Origin: an uncultured Clostridia bacterium
GTDB lineage: Bacteria; Bacillota; Clostridia; Lachnospirales; CAG-274
Direction: 5' to 3'
Length of the DNA stretch: 64,000 bases
NCBI GenBank assembly: GCA_947627425.1
Contig: CANQVZ010000004.1
Location: 1 to 64,000 of the forward strand
The translations under genes were made by a program, and so were the position numbers. Below, in pieces: positions 33,526-41,647 of the stretch. A model generated the notes under the pieces. It did not search any database. It was given only the letters and a program-made list of their open reading frames with translations, and was not told the origin of the DNA. The stretch's first letter is position 1; each line of letters starts with the position of its first letter.

Positions 33526-34497
33526 TTACTTCATATACTTATCAAAAAATTCCGTGATTTTGTCAAAGGGTATTATGTCTGTTCTGTCATACAGATCCGT
33601 GTGCACCGCTCCCGGAATTATCATAAGCTCCTTGTTGTCGGTATATTTGCTGTCCTTTGTCATATCTGCGTAGGCGTCCTTGCTGAAATAGCAGGAATGA
33701 GCTTTCTCACCGTGTATAATGAGGACTGCGCTCCTTATCTCGTTGCTGTATTTTAATATAGGCTGATTTAAAAATGATTCGCAGCCTATCACATTCCAGC
33801 CTCCGTTGGAGTTGAGAGAACGCTCGTGATAGCCTCTCTTTGTCTTATAATAGTCATAGTAATCCTTCACAAAAAACGGCGCGTCATCGGGCAGGGGGTC
33901 TACAACTCCTCCGCCAAGCTTATACTCTCCGTTTTTAATATCCTCAAGCCTTTGGGCACACATTGCCGCGCGTTTCTGATAGCGGGCTTCTTCACTGTCC
34001 TCGCTGTCAAAATAACCCTTGGCATTTACTCTTGTCATGTCGTACATAGTAGAAGCCACGGTCCCCTTTATTCTGGTGTCGAGAGCGGCAGTATTGAGCG
34101 CCATACCGCCCCAGCCGCATATGCCTATTATACCTATTTTGTCGGGGTCAGCCTTTTCATACAGTGACAAAAAGTCCACAGCAGCCATAAAGTCCTCCGT
34201 ATTTATGTCGGGAGAAGCCATATATCTTACATTTCCTCCGCTTTCGCCCGTAAACGAGGGGTCGAAGGCAAGGGCAATAAAACCTATTTCAGCCATAGTC
34301 TGAGCATAAAGCCCCGACGCCTGCTCCTTTACTGCGCCGAAGGGTCCGCATACGGCTATTGCGGGAAGCTTTCCTTCTGTGTTTTTAGGCTCGTAAAGAT
34401 CTCCTGCCAGAGTTATGCCGTATCTGTTTTTAAAGTTCACCTTGCTGTGATTTACTTTGTCGCTCTTTTCAAATACCTTATCCCATTTTTCCGTCAT
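33526..34497 (-). CDS. Alpha/beta hydrolase family protein
   Basis: A 323-residue alpha/beta hydrolase of the YcjY/DltD-like type: oxyanion region AVCGPFGAVKEQ (about 47-58), nucleophile-elbow GICGWGG (125-131), acid loop HGEKAHS and a C-terminal histidine in PGAVHTDLY. At the elbow the expected Ser position (GxSxG) is occupied by W129, and the only nucleophile nearby is C127, so catalysis may be altered or absent. The ATG at 34497 has AAGGAGG upstream. It is divergent from a LysR gene with an operator between. Cytoplasmic. Confidence 0.85.
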   Translation of the reverse strand: MTEKWDKVFEKSDKVNHSKVNFKNRYGITLAGDLYEPKNTEGKLPAIAVCGPFGAVKEQASGLYAQTMAEIGFIALAFDPSFTGESGGNVRYMASPDINTEDFMAAVDFLSLYEKADPDKIGIIGICGWGGMALNTAALDTRIKGTVASTMYDMTRVNAKGYFDSEDSEEARYQKRAAMCAQRLEDIKNGEYKLGGGVVDPLPDDAPFFVKDYYDYYKTKRGYHERSLNSNGGWNVIGCESFLNQPILKYSNEIRSAVLIIHGEKAHSCYFSKDAYADMTKDSKYTDNKELMIIPGAVHTDLYDRTDIIPFDKITEFFDKYMK

Positions 34498-34588
34498 TTT
34501 ATATACCTCCTTCATTGCTTTTGTTACCTTGTTATTTTTATTATATCATATACTTATACACCTTCATAATACTTATATCTTATATCCT

Positions 34589-34609
34589 GTTATTCTTGAC
34601 GCGAATAAC
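34589..34609. promoter_or_regulatory. LysR box between hydrolase and LysR genes
   Basis: A perfect 21-base dyad GTTATTC-N7-GAATAAC containing the LysR T-N11-A arrangement, in the 145-base divergent intergenic region. It sits 34-54 bases upstream of the LysR start and about 92 bases upstream of the hydrolase start. Confidence 0.65.
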
Positions 34610-34642
34610 TTATAATGCTAAAATAAAAATGAGGTGATATTT

Positions 34643-35518
34643 ATGGAAATAAGGACATTGAGATATTTTCTTGAAATAGCGAGAGAGGGGAATATGTCAA
34701 GGGCTGCCGAAAGGCTCCATGTTTCGCAGCCCACGCTTTCACGCGTTATGAAGGAGCTGGAAGAAGAGCTCGGAAAACAGCTCTTTACAAGGAGCAGCTA
34801 CAGCATAAGGTTGACAGACGAGGGTATGCTTTTACGCAGGAGAACGGAGGATCTTCTGGATATGGCGGACAAAATAAAGGATGAATTCCGCACACTGGGC
34901 GATACAGTGCGGGGAGATGTTTACATAGGCTGCGCGGAATCCTGCCTTATAAAATATCTTGCCAAAGCCATAAAGTCTCTTAGAGAAAAATATCCGCTCA
35001 TAAAATATCACATAATAAGCGGAGATACTCAACAGCTGGATGAAAAGCTTAAAAGGGGAATATATGACTTTGCTATAATAGCGGAGCCTCCCGACCTCTC
35101 GCAGTACAATTATATAGAGATACCCGAAAGCGATGTATGGGGTGTCATTATGCCCGAAGGACATCCTCTTGCGGAAAAACAAAGCGTAACGGCAGAGGAT
35201 ATACTTCCTTATCCCGTTTTTATATCAAGACAGGCTGTCAATGCGGATATCCCTAGGTGGAGCAACAACATAACGGATAAGCTCGATCTCTGCGTTACAT
35301 TTAATCTTGCCAACAATGTGGCTATGTTGGTAAAGGAAGGACTTGGACTTGCATTTGTATTCGACAGACTTTTGGAAACAGACGGCAAAAGCGGAATTAC
35401 CTTTCGCCCGCTTGAACCCCGGCTTGAAACTAAGATGTATGTGATATGGAAAAAATATCAGATATTCACTCCCGCTGCCGAGGCACTTTTAAATGAGTTC
35501 AGAGAAATACTCAAATAA
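34643..35518 (+). CDS. LysR family transcriptional regulator A
   Basis: A 291-residue LTTR: N-terminal winged HTH (RTLRYFLEIAREGNMSRAAE and SQPTLSRVMKELEEELGKQLF) and a periplasmic-binding-like effector domain (about 95-290). The ATG at 34643 follows GAGGTG by six bases. It is the closest paralog of the LysR at 37071 within this window (shared WKKYxxxTxPAE end). It probably regulates the divergent alpha/beta hydrolase through the dyad at 34589. Effector unknown. Confidence 0.94.
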   Translation: MEIRTLRYFLEIAREGNMSRAAERLHVSQPTLSRVMKELEEELGKQLFTRSSYSIRLTDEGMLLRRRTEDLLDMADKIKDEFRTLGDTVRGDVYIGCAESCLIKYLAKAIKSLREKYPLIKYHIISGDTQQLDEKLKRGIYDFAIIAEPPDLSQYNYIEIPESDVWGVIMPEGHPLAEKQSVTAEDILPYPVFISRQAVNADIPRWSNNITDKLDLCVTFNLANNVAMLVKEGLGLAFVFDRLLETDGKSGITFRPLEPRLETKMYVIWKKYQIFTPAAEALLNEFREILK

Positions 35519-35605
35519 TTTTATTTAAAGTGATAGAAAATGCCGTAATTCATCGTAATATTTATTGAAGCGCTTCTTAAAACAAGTAATAAGGCGGTGA
35601 TGACA

Positions 35606-36148
35606 ATGCACCAAAGCGACAGAGAGCTTGCCAAGAGCATACAAAGAGGCAGCGAGGATGCCTTTAATGAGCTTGTGAGGCTCTATGGAGGTCTTATAAA
35701 GTCCATAGTATATTATCATCTTAGGAATTTTCCCATGTGGCAGGAGGACTGCATAAATGATGTGCTCTTTAAGATCTGGCAGAATATAAAAAGGTACGAT
35801 CCCGATAAGAATACTCTCAAAAACTGGATAGGAGCGGTTGCCAAGTACAGGGCGATCGACTTCAAGCGCAGATATTACAGAGAGCTTATGACGGGCGAGC
35901 TGAATGAAGACATAGCGGATGAGAGAATGAGCGCAGAGCTTTTGAGGCAGGAGACCGAAGAGGAGGTCGCCTCCCTGCTTTCGGGTCTTGACGAAAGGGA
36001 CAGAGAAATATTCATAAGACGATATATAATGGACAGCACCATAGATGAAATAGCTTCATCTCAGGGAAGGAGTGCGGGCTATATTTACAATCGTCTTTCG
36101 AGAGGACGCAGAAAGCTCCGCCGTTTATTTGTTAAGGAAAGGTCGTGA
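35606..36148 (+). CDS. ECF-type RNA polymerase sigma factor
   Basis: A 180-residue sigma-70 family factor with region 2 (about 20-90, GGLIKSIVYYHLRNFPMWQEDCINDVLFKIW) and region 4 (about 125-175, SLLSGLDERDREIFIRRYIMD ... SAGYIYNRLSRGRRKLRRL), no region 3. The ATG at 35606 follows AAGGCGGTG; two nearer upstream starts are disfavoured. Its stop overlaps the next gene by one base (TGATG), the usual arrangement with an anti-sigma factor. Target promoters are unknown. Confidence 0.92.
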   Translation: MHQSDRELAKSIQRGSEDAFNELVRLYGGLIKSIVYYHLRNFPMWQEDCINDVLFKIWQNIKRYDPDKNTLKNWIGAVAKYRAIDFKRRYYRELMTGELNEDIADERMSAELLRQETEEEVASLLSGLDERDREIFIRRYIMDSTIDEIASSQGRSAGYIYNRLSRGRRKLRRLFVKERS

Positions 36149-37011
36149 TGATAACCATGAAAAACGAATATGATTATCTTAATGATGTAAAAATGGACTT
36201 CAGCATATATGATGATGTCATTTCGGAGGAGGAAGTATATAAAATGAAGAATTTGGAAAACAAAAATAAAAGACTGCCCGCAAAGAAGTTTGCCGTGCTG
36301 CTCTGCACAGCGGTTCTGGTGCTCGGCACGGGCGTTACAGCGGCAACGGGCGGTATCGACAGAATAATAAAGAACATAACCACGGGACACAATATTTTCA
36401 CACAGATGGATCCCAACGCGCCTCATGAGCTCCCCGACACTCTCAAGGGCAAGTTCTTTACAGCCGACGGAGAGCCTCTCGACGCTGTAAGGCATGAGGA
36501 TATGGACTCTCTTTATAACAGTGAGGGCAAGCTCCTTTCGCAGGATGAGCTTGAAGCTGTATTCAAAGAAGCCTTCAAGGATTCCGATGTATATATCAAG
36601 GATAAGGTAGAGGAATCCGAGGTAAGCTTTGCGACCATAGATGAAGCAAAGTCAAATATAGATTTTGCCTTGAAGGTTCCCGCAGCGGTTCCCGAAGGCT
36701 TTGAGTTTTCGAGGTGCTATAGCTTTACCAATGAAGACGGCAGCCCAAGCAGTTTATATATGAACATAGAATATGTAAATGCCAAGGGCGAAAAGCTCGT
36801 CGTTCACGAAAGACTTCTGAACGATGAAACAGCCTACAGAATGTCTACCGACGGCGAGATGGAGGAAGTAGACATAAACGGCAGAAAGGCAGTTATATTA
36901 GACGGCAGAAATATCGACTTTGAAACGGAGGACGATGTTTCCGTGGCAATATCCACTCACGGTCTCATTTCAAGGGACGAGCTTATAGATATGGCAAAGA
37001 GCATAGTATAA
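36148..37011 (+). CDS. Membrane anti-sigma factor with DUF4367-like C-terminal domain
   Basis: A 287-residue single-pass protein, N-in: about 45 cytoplasmic residues, a transmembrane segment (about 50-68, FAVLLCTAVLVLGTGVTAAT), then an extracytoplasmic region with a DUF4367-like domain near 170-287 (AAVPEGFEFSRCYSF ... NGRKAVILDGRNI). Translationally coupled to the sigma factor upstream, it is the expected inhibitor that senses an envelope signal. The start at 36148 overlaps the sigma stop codon (TGATG). No zinc HxxxCxxC (ZAS) motif is seen in the cytoplasmic part. Confidence 0.85.
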   Translation: MITMKNEYDYLNDVKMDFSIYDDVISEEEVYKMKNLENKNKRLPAKKFAVLLCTAVLVLGTGVTAATGGIDRIIKNITTGHNIFTQMDPNAPHELPDTLKGKFFTADGEPLDAVRHEDMDSLYNSEGKLLSQDELEAVFKEAFKDSDVYIKDKVEESEVSFATIDEAKSNIDFALKVPAAVPEGFEFSRCYSFTNEDGSPSSLYMNIEYVNAKGEKLVVHERLLNDETAYRMSTDGEMEEVDINGRKAVILDGRNIDFETEDDVSVAISTHGLISRDELIDMAKSIV

Positions 37012-37020
37012 TATGATTGC

Positions 37021-37054
37021 AAAAAGGCGTCCGACATTTGTCGGGCGCTTTTTT
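37021..37054. terminator. Bidirectional terminator after the anti-sigma gene
   Basis: A 9-bp stem GCGTCCGAC (37027-37035) with GTCGGGCGC (37040-37048), ATTT loop, with T-runs on the plus side and A-run (T on minus) on the other, serving both converging genes. Confidence 0.9.
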
Positions 37055-37070
37055 GTGCTAAAAAAGTATT

Positions 37071-37952
37071 TTATATATTTTCTTTTATTTTTTGTATGAA
37101 TTTTTCGGCGGGCTTTGTAAGCACACGATATTTTTTCCATATTATGCTCAAACCGTCTTTTCTTTCTGGCGAGAGCGGACGGAAACAAAGCCTGCTTTCG
37201 CCCGTGGTGTTTATTATCTTGTCCAATCCTATTACATATCCCAGTCCTTCCTCCACCATGAGCGAGGCGTTGAACATAAGATTGTAAGTGCCCACTACAT
37301 CAAGCTCGGATATTTCTCTTCCCATCCATTTTGTAAGTGCACCGTTGTCTGCTTGCTGTGATATTATAAGAGGCTTGTCCCAAAGCATATCGGGCGTTAT
37401 GCTATCATTTTTTGCAAGGGGTGAGTCTTTTTTCATAAGCACGCCCCAGGTATCCTTGAAAGGCAGCTCCAGCAAATTGAACCTTGTGTTGTCTACGGTG
37501 CCGAACACTATGCCGAAATCTATAAGTCCCTTTTCGAGCTGTTCCGTCACAAATTCCGAGTTGCCGCTTGATATATGAAAATGAATACCCGAATATTCCT
37601 CATGCAGTCTTTTGGCAATGCCCGCTATGAAGCGCACGGCGTCGGTCTCGCCCGTTCCTATATGCACATCTCCCACAATATATCGATCGGAAAGGGTTAT
37701 TTCTTTTTCCGTCTTTTCCACAAGACTCAGTATTTCCTCCGCCCGTTTTCTGAGTATCATGCCTTCGTCCGTGAGCGTGACCTTTCTTGATCCCTTTGTG
37801 CCCCTTATCAAAAGCTGTTTTCCCAGCTCCTCCTCCAGAGCCTTCAGCTGTGTAGAAAGCGTGGGCTGTGAAAGGTGCAGACTTTCGGCAGCCCTTATTA
37901 TGCTTTGTTCTCTTGCCACAGCCATAAAATATTGCAATACTCTCAATTCCAT
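37071..37952 (-). CDS. LysR family transcriptional regulator B
   Basis: A 293-residue LTTR with N-terminal winged HTH (LRVLQYFMAVAREQSIIRAAESLHLSQPTLSTQLKALE region) and an effector-binding domain. It is a paralog of LysR A at 34643. The ATG at 37952 follows GGGAG. It is divergent from the small gene at 38091, with an LTTR dyad at 37993. It probably controls the 38.1-39.8 kb operon (small protein, DUF3737 and cyclophilin-like lipoprotein). Confidence 0.94.
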   Translation of the reverse strand: MELRVLQYFMAVAREQSIIRAAESLHLSQPTLSTQLKALEEELGKQLLIRGTKGSRKVTLTDEGMILRKRAEEILSLVEKTEKEITLSDRYIVGDVHIGTGETDAVRFIAGIAKRLHEEYSGIHFHISSGNSEFVTEQLEKGLIDFGIVFGTVDNTRFNLLELPFKDTWGVLMKKDSPLAKNDSITPDMLWDKPLIISQQADNGALTKWMGREISELDVVGTYNLMFNASLMVEEGLGYVIGLDKIINTTGESRLCFRPLSPERKDGLSIIWKKYRVLTKPAEKFIQKIKENI

Positions 37953-37992
37953 ATCATCACTCCCTTTATTTTTTATTATAGCATATATTTCA

Positions 37993-38007
37993 ATAGTTTT
38001 CAACTAT
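37993..38007. promoter_or_regulatory. LysR box between LysR B and the DUF3737 operon
   Basis: A dyad ATAGTT-TTC-AACTAT, with the LTTR T-N11-A spacing (T37994 to A38006), in the divergent intergenic region. Confidence 0.6.
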
Positions 38008-38030
38008 ACAAATCTATTATTTATAAGTAT

Positions 38031-38059
38031 TTGCTATTGTTATTTTTTCATAGTATAAT
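38031..38059 (+). promoter_or_regulatory. Promoter of the DUF3737 operon
   Basis: TTGCTA (38031-38036) and TATAAT (38054-38059) are separated by 17 bases, 32 bases upstream of the GTG start of the small gene. Confidence 0.6.
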
Positions 38060-38090
38060 ATATACAAAGGAAAAACAGGCGGTGATAAAT

Positions 38091-38327
38091 GTGCTTGAAA
38101 ATACAATGCACGCCCCGATGGATGAAGTAATACAGAATATGAAGGACGCAGGCTGCAGTACCGAGGTTATACACAGCTGTATTTCATGCATACAAAAGGG
38201 CAGAAAAGAGGAGCTTCTTAAAAATCTGAATACTCAGAGGAACAGCCTTCTTGACAAGGTTCATGAGGGCGAAAGGCAGATAGACTGCCTTGACTACCTT
38301 GTATACAGAATAGTCAGAGAGCAATAA
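38091..38327 (+). CDS. Small cysteine-containing helical protein
   Basis: A 78-residue protein with a GTG start (38091), supported by GGCGGTG six bases upstream; an alternative ATG lies five codons later. It appears to be two or three helices, with cysteines in CSTEVIHSCISCIQK and IDCLDYL, and an LLDKVHEGERQ motif. Small proteins of this kind accompany LysR regulators in Clostridia but have no assigned function. First gene of the DUF3737 operon. Confidence 0.7.
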   Translation: MLENTMHAPMDEVIQNMKDAGCSTEVIHSCISCIQKGRKEELLKNLNTQRNSLLDKVHEGERQIDCLDYLVYRIVREQ

Positions 38328-38355
38328 TTTTTGTTTATGAAAAGGAGGCTATAAT

Positions 38356-39222
38356 ATGGATATCATAAAGGAAAGAACATTCGATGAAGAAAGAGCGCTT
38401 TACGCAAGCAATGGTATAAAGCTTGAAAACTGCCGTTTTGAAGGACCTGCCGACGGCGAGAGCGCACTTAAGGAGAGCAAAAATATATCGGCAGAAAACT
38501 GTTTTTTTGATCTTCGTTATCCCCTTTGGCATGATAACAAGCTTATAATTAAAAATTCCGAAATGACGCAAAACTGCCGCGCCGCTATGTGGTATTCGGA
38601 GGATATAACCATAGAAAACAGCACGCTCTATGGCATAAAGGCTTTGCGCGAGTGCCGAAATGTCGTTATAGACGGCTGCGATATAATATCCTCGGAATTC
38701 GGCTGGTCGGTAAACGGCATAACAATGAATAACACAAGAGCTGAGAGCGAATATTTTATGATGCGTTCCGAAAATATAAATTTTAAAAATGTAAATTTCA
38801 AGGGCAAATATTCGTTCCAGTATATAAGCGACGCCGTGTTTGAAAACTGTGTTTTCGACACAAAGGACGCCTTTTGGCACGGCAAAAATATAGTAGTAAG
38901 AAACAGCGTTATAAAGGGCGAATATCTTGCATGGTATTCCGAAGGACTTACTCTCATAAACTGCAAGATATCGGGCACTCAGCCGTTTTGCTACTGTACC
39001 GATCTCAAGCTTATAGACTGCGAGATGACAAATACCGACCTTGCCTTTGAAAAGTCCTCTGTTGAGGCGACAATTACAACCAAAATAGACAGCATCAAAA
39101 ACCCCCTTGAAGGACATATATATGTGCCCGAATTCGGCGAGCTTATAATGGATGACGAAAACGCAAGGGGTAGGGTAATATCGGGCAGAAAGGTCTATTG
39201 CGGCTGCCGTACCTGCGCATAG
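38356..39222 (+). CDS. DUF3737 right-handed beta-helix protein
   Basis: A 288-residue DUF3737 family protein. It is built of short parallel beta-helix coils rich in N/C/F (for example IKLENCRFEGP, IKNSEMTQNCR, ITIENSTLYG, VVIDGCDIISS), and ends in two cysteine pairs (CGCRTC). DUF3737 proteins are found beside LysR regulators and AKR genes in gut bacteria; no reaction is known. No signal peptide, so probably cytoplasmic. AAAAGGAGG lies before the ATG. It follows the small gene by 28 bases. Confidence 0.9.
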   Translation: MDIIKERTFDEERALYASNGIKLENCRFEGPADGESALKESKNISAENCFFDLRYPLWHDNKLIIKNSEMTQNCRAAMWYSEDITIENSTLYGIKALRECRNVVIDGCDIISSEFGWSVNGITMNNTRAESEYFMMRSENINFKNVNFKGKYSFQYISDAVFENCVFDTKDAFWHGKNIVVRNSVIKGEYLAWYSEGLTLINCKISGTQPFCYCTDLKLIDCEMTNTDLAFEKSSVEATITTKIDSIKNPLEGHIYVPEFGELIMDDENARGRVISGRKVYCGCRTCA

Positions 39223-39237
39223 AAAAGGAGGCATGGC

Positions 39238-39762
39238 ATGAAAGCGTTATTATTATGTGTGCCGTTCATTACGGCAATATTGACATCTGTGGGCTGCAAC
39301 TTCGTAAAGACGCCGCAGGAAAACAAAGCATACACACAAACAACGGAAATCACAGCGGAAACTACCGCAGAAAATAAAAACACCACGGAGGTAAACACGG
39401 CTATGAAAATGACAATAAAAGCGGGAAACAGTACATTTACGGCAACACTTGAAAACAATTCATCCGTAGAAGCATTAAAGGAAATGATGAAGGATAAGCC
39501 CCTTACGCTTGAAATGAGCGACTATGCCAATATGGAAAAGGGCGCAGACCTGCCAAAGGCTCTCCCTCAGAACAATGTGCATATGAACACAAAGCCGGGA
39601 GATATAATTCTCTATCAGGGCAGAACGCTTGTAATATATTACGACACAAATTCGTGGAGCCTCACGCCCATAGGCAAAATAGAAAATGTAGACGCCAATA
39701 GCCTCAAAAAAGCTCTCGGCACAGACAATGTCACAGTAACCTTTTCACTCGATACAAAATAA
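39238..39762 (+). CDS. Cyclophilin-like fold lipoprotein
   Basis: A 174-residue exported protein with a lipobox (LTSVGC, lipidated Cys20) and a Thr/Glu-rich linker, followed by a cyclophilin-like fold domain (about 55-174), recognised from FTATLENNSSVEALKEMMKD, PLTLEMSDYANMEKG, LPQNN and the KPGDIILYQGRTLVIYYDTNSWS core. The fold is shared with small cyclophilin-like bacterial proteins often clustered with AKR and flavodoxin genes. Peptidyl-prolyl isomerase activity is not implied. AAAAGGAGG precedes the ATG. Confidence 0.88.
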   Translation: MKALLLCVPFITAILTSVGCNFVKTPQENKAYTQTTEITAETTAENKNTTEVNTAMKMTIKAGNSTFTATLENNSSVEALKEMMKDKPLTLEMSDYANMEKGADLPKALPQNNVHMNTKPGDIILYQGRTLVIYYDTNSWSLTPIGKIENVDANSLKKALGTDNVTVTFSLDTK

Positions 39763-39766
39763 AAAT

Positions 39767-39797
39767 AAAGTCCGCTTCGTACCTGCAAGCGGACTTT
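39767..39797. terminator. Bidirectional terminator between cyclophilin-like gene and LysR C
   Basis: An 11-bp perfect stem (39767-39777 with 39787-39797). On the minus strand it is followed by TTTATTTTTATTTT, so it most clearly ends LysR C. Confidence 0.8.
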
Positions 39798-39826
39798 GTG
39801 CTTTAGTATATTAATATAGCCGTTTT

Positions 39827-40666
39827 TTAAACAAATTTTTTAATAAGAGGGCTCAGCGCCTTCTTATTTTTTCTGTGTATGTGGCAATAGAACCGAGGAT
39901 TTACGATTTCATCTTCGATAGGTATTGAAACTCTGTTTTTTACATCGCCGTTATGCTTTATCTGGAGGTCGGAGGTAAATGAGGGCAGAGCAGCAGACTT
40001 TACAAGCTCCACAAAGGCTTCCCTGCTATCCTGCTCTATGAAATTTGTCTTTGTCATGGTGTCCTGTATCCTTTTCCAAAAGCCTATATGAGAATACAAA
40101 AGCATCGTTTCACCGTCTATATCCTCTAGTTTAATGCTCTTATACATAGCAAGAGGGTGAGCGGGAGGAACGGAAAGCATAAGATGTTCCTCGCACAGCT
40201 TAAAGGCTGTAATATCCTCAGCCTCAATTTTCTTATCCAGCACTATTATATTGTAAATATTGTCATAAAGTCCCTTTATAAGGACATCCTCCTCGTTTAT
40301 CTCCATAGATACGGAGATCCCATCAAAAAGCTTTGAAAGCAAAGGCGAAAGCTCCAAAAAAGGTCCGGGAGCGCATGAGCCTATTGAAATAGTGCGTCTG
40401 CTCTTGTCAAAGAGCCTCACCTTTTCAGCCATATTTTCAGCTTCAAATATTATTTTTCTTGCATATTCCACCGCAAGCTCTCCCGTTTCGTTGAGAGTTA
40501 TTTTATTTTTGCTCCTGTCAAAAAGCCTTACGCCTAACTCATCTTCCAGCTTCTGAACGGAACGGCTCAGAGCAGGCTGGGATATATTCAATTTTTCGGC
40601 TGCTGCTGAGATCGTGCCTGCATCTGCTATTGCCGCAAGCTGCATCAGTTGGTTAAGCTCATACAT
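39827..40666 (-). CDS. LysR family transcriptional regulator C
   Basis: A 279-residue LTTR with N-terminal winged HTH (LQLAAIADAGTISAAAEKLNISQPALSRSVQKLE region) and effector domain. Its paralog in this window is the LysR at 48208 (RTISIGSCAPxPxxExxPL core in both). AAAGGTG precedes the ATG. It is divergent from the aldo/keto reductase operon and is expected to control it through the conserved block at 40680. Confidence 0.94.
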   Translation of the reverse strand: MYELNQLMQLAAIADAGTISAAAEKLNISQPALSRSVQKLEDELGVRLFDRSKNKITLNETGELAVEYARKIIFEAENMAEKVRLFDKSRRTISIGSCAPGPFLELSPLLSKLFDGISVSMEINEEDVLIKGLYDNIYNIIVLDKKIEAEDITAFKLCEEHLMLSVPPAHPLAMYKSIKLEDIDGETMLLYSHIGFWKRIQDTMTKTNFIEQDSREAFVELVKSAALPSFTSDLQIKHNGDVKNRVSIPIEDEIVNPRFYCHIHRKNKKALSPLIKKFV

Positions 40667-40679
40667 AATATCACCTTTG

Positions 40680-40755
40680 CTATGCGTTTAAGTTATAGTG
40701 CATTGTTATATTGGTATTGTACTTTTTTGGCAAAGTGTTTTACAATTATTATAGA
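40680..40755 (+). promoter_or_regulatory. LysR-controlled promoter of the AKR-hydrolase-polyprotein operon
   Basis: CTAT-N11-ATAG (40680-40698) is a dyad with LTTR spacing. It overlaps TGCGTTTAAGTTATAGTG, which is nearly repeated upstream of the permease operon (49135). A promoter TTGGCA (40727-40732) and TATAGA (40750-40755), 17 bases apart, follows, so the box sits just upstream of the -35, as expected for activation. Confidence 0.65.
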
Positions 40756-40789
40756 ATAACAAAAAGGAAATATCAAGGAGGAAATTATT

Positions 40790-41635
40790 ATGAAAACATT
40801 AAAATTTTATAACGGAGTGGAAATTCCTGCCGAGGGATACGGCGTATTTCAGATACCCGACAATGCAGAATGTGAAAGGTGCGTATCCGATGCTCTTGAA
40901 ACAGGCTACAGGCTTATAGATACGGCGGCGTCCTATTTCAACGAAGAAGCCGTAGGAAATGCCATAGCAGGTTCGGGCATAAAAAGAGAGGAGCTTTTTA
41001 TAACTACTAAGCTCTGGCTGACAGACGCAGGCTATGAAAAAACGCTTAAAGCCTTTGACACATCTCTTAAAAAGCTTGGGCTTGACTATCTCGATCTCTA
41101 CCTTATCCATCAGCCTCTGAATGATTACTACGGCTCATGGAGGGCAATGGAAAAGCTGTATAAGGAAGGTCTTATAAAGGCGATAGGCGTTTGCAATTTT
41201 GCTCCCGACAGGCTTGTGGATTTGGCTCTTAACAGCGAGATAACGCCTATGATAGACCAGATAGAGATACACCCCTTCTATCAGCAGCAGGAGGCGATCG
41301 ATGTTATGAAGGAGTACAATGTACTGCCTCAGGCATGGGGACCTCTTGCGGAAGGGCAGAAGGATATATTCAACAATCCCGTGTTGAAGTCTATAGCCGA
41401 AAAATACGGCAAGACCACGGCGCAGGTAATACTTCGCTGGCATACGCAGAGAGGAGTTATCATTATCCCCAAGTCCTCTAAAAAATCAAGAATGGAGGAA
41501 AATATAAGTATATGGGATTTCGAGCTTACGGCCGAGGATATGGAAACAATAGCAAAAATGGACACGGGACACAGCGAAATAATAGACCACAGAAGTCCTA
41601 TGACGGTAAAGTGGCTCAACAACTGTAAATTATAA
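40790..41635 (+). CDS. Aldo/keto reductase 1
   Basis: A 281-residue NADPH-type aldo/keto reductase of the YvgN/2,5-diketogluconate reductase branch (AKR5-like). The catalytic set is visible: Asp in RLIDTAASYFNEE (D with Y), Lys in TTKLW, His in LIHQP. The NADP-binding QIEIHPF and IIIPKSSKKSRM motifs are near the end. Cytoplasmic; reduces aldehydes or ketones. First gene of the LysR C operon, 13 bases before a lipoprotein hydrolase. Its paralog is at 47245 in the same operon. Confidence 0.95.
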   Translation: MKTLKFYNGVEIPAEGYGVFQIPDNAECERCVSDALETGYRLIDTAASYFNEEAVGNAIAGSGIKREELFITTKLWLTDAGYEKTLKAFDTSLKKLGLDYLDLYLIHQPLNDYYGSWRAMEKLYKEGLIKAIGVCNFAPDRLVDLALNSEITPMIDQIEIHPFYQQQEAIDVMKEYNVLPQAWGPLAEGQKDIFNNPVLKSIAEKYGKTTAQVILRWHTQRGVIIIPKSSKKSRMEENISIWDFELTAEDMETIAKMDTGHSEIIDHRSPMTVKWLNNCKL

Positions 41636-41647
41636 GGAGGTTTTACT

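Noticed and set aside
38335..39234. Minus-strand reading frame of 299 codons opposite the DUF3737 gene
   Set aside because: It mirrors the beta-helix coding frame, has no RBS and no family resemblance.
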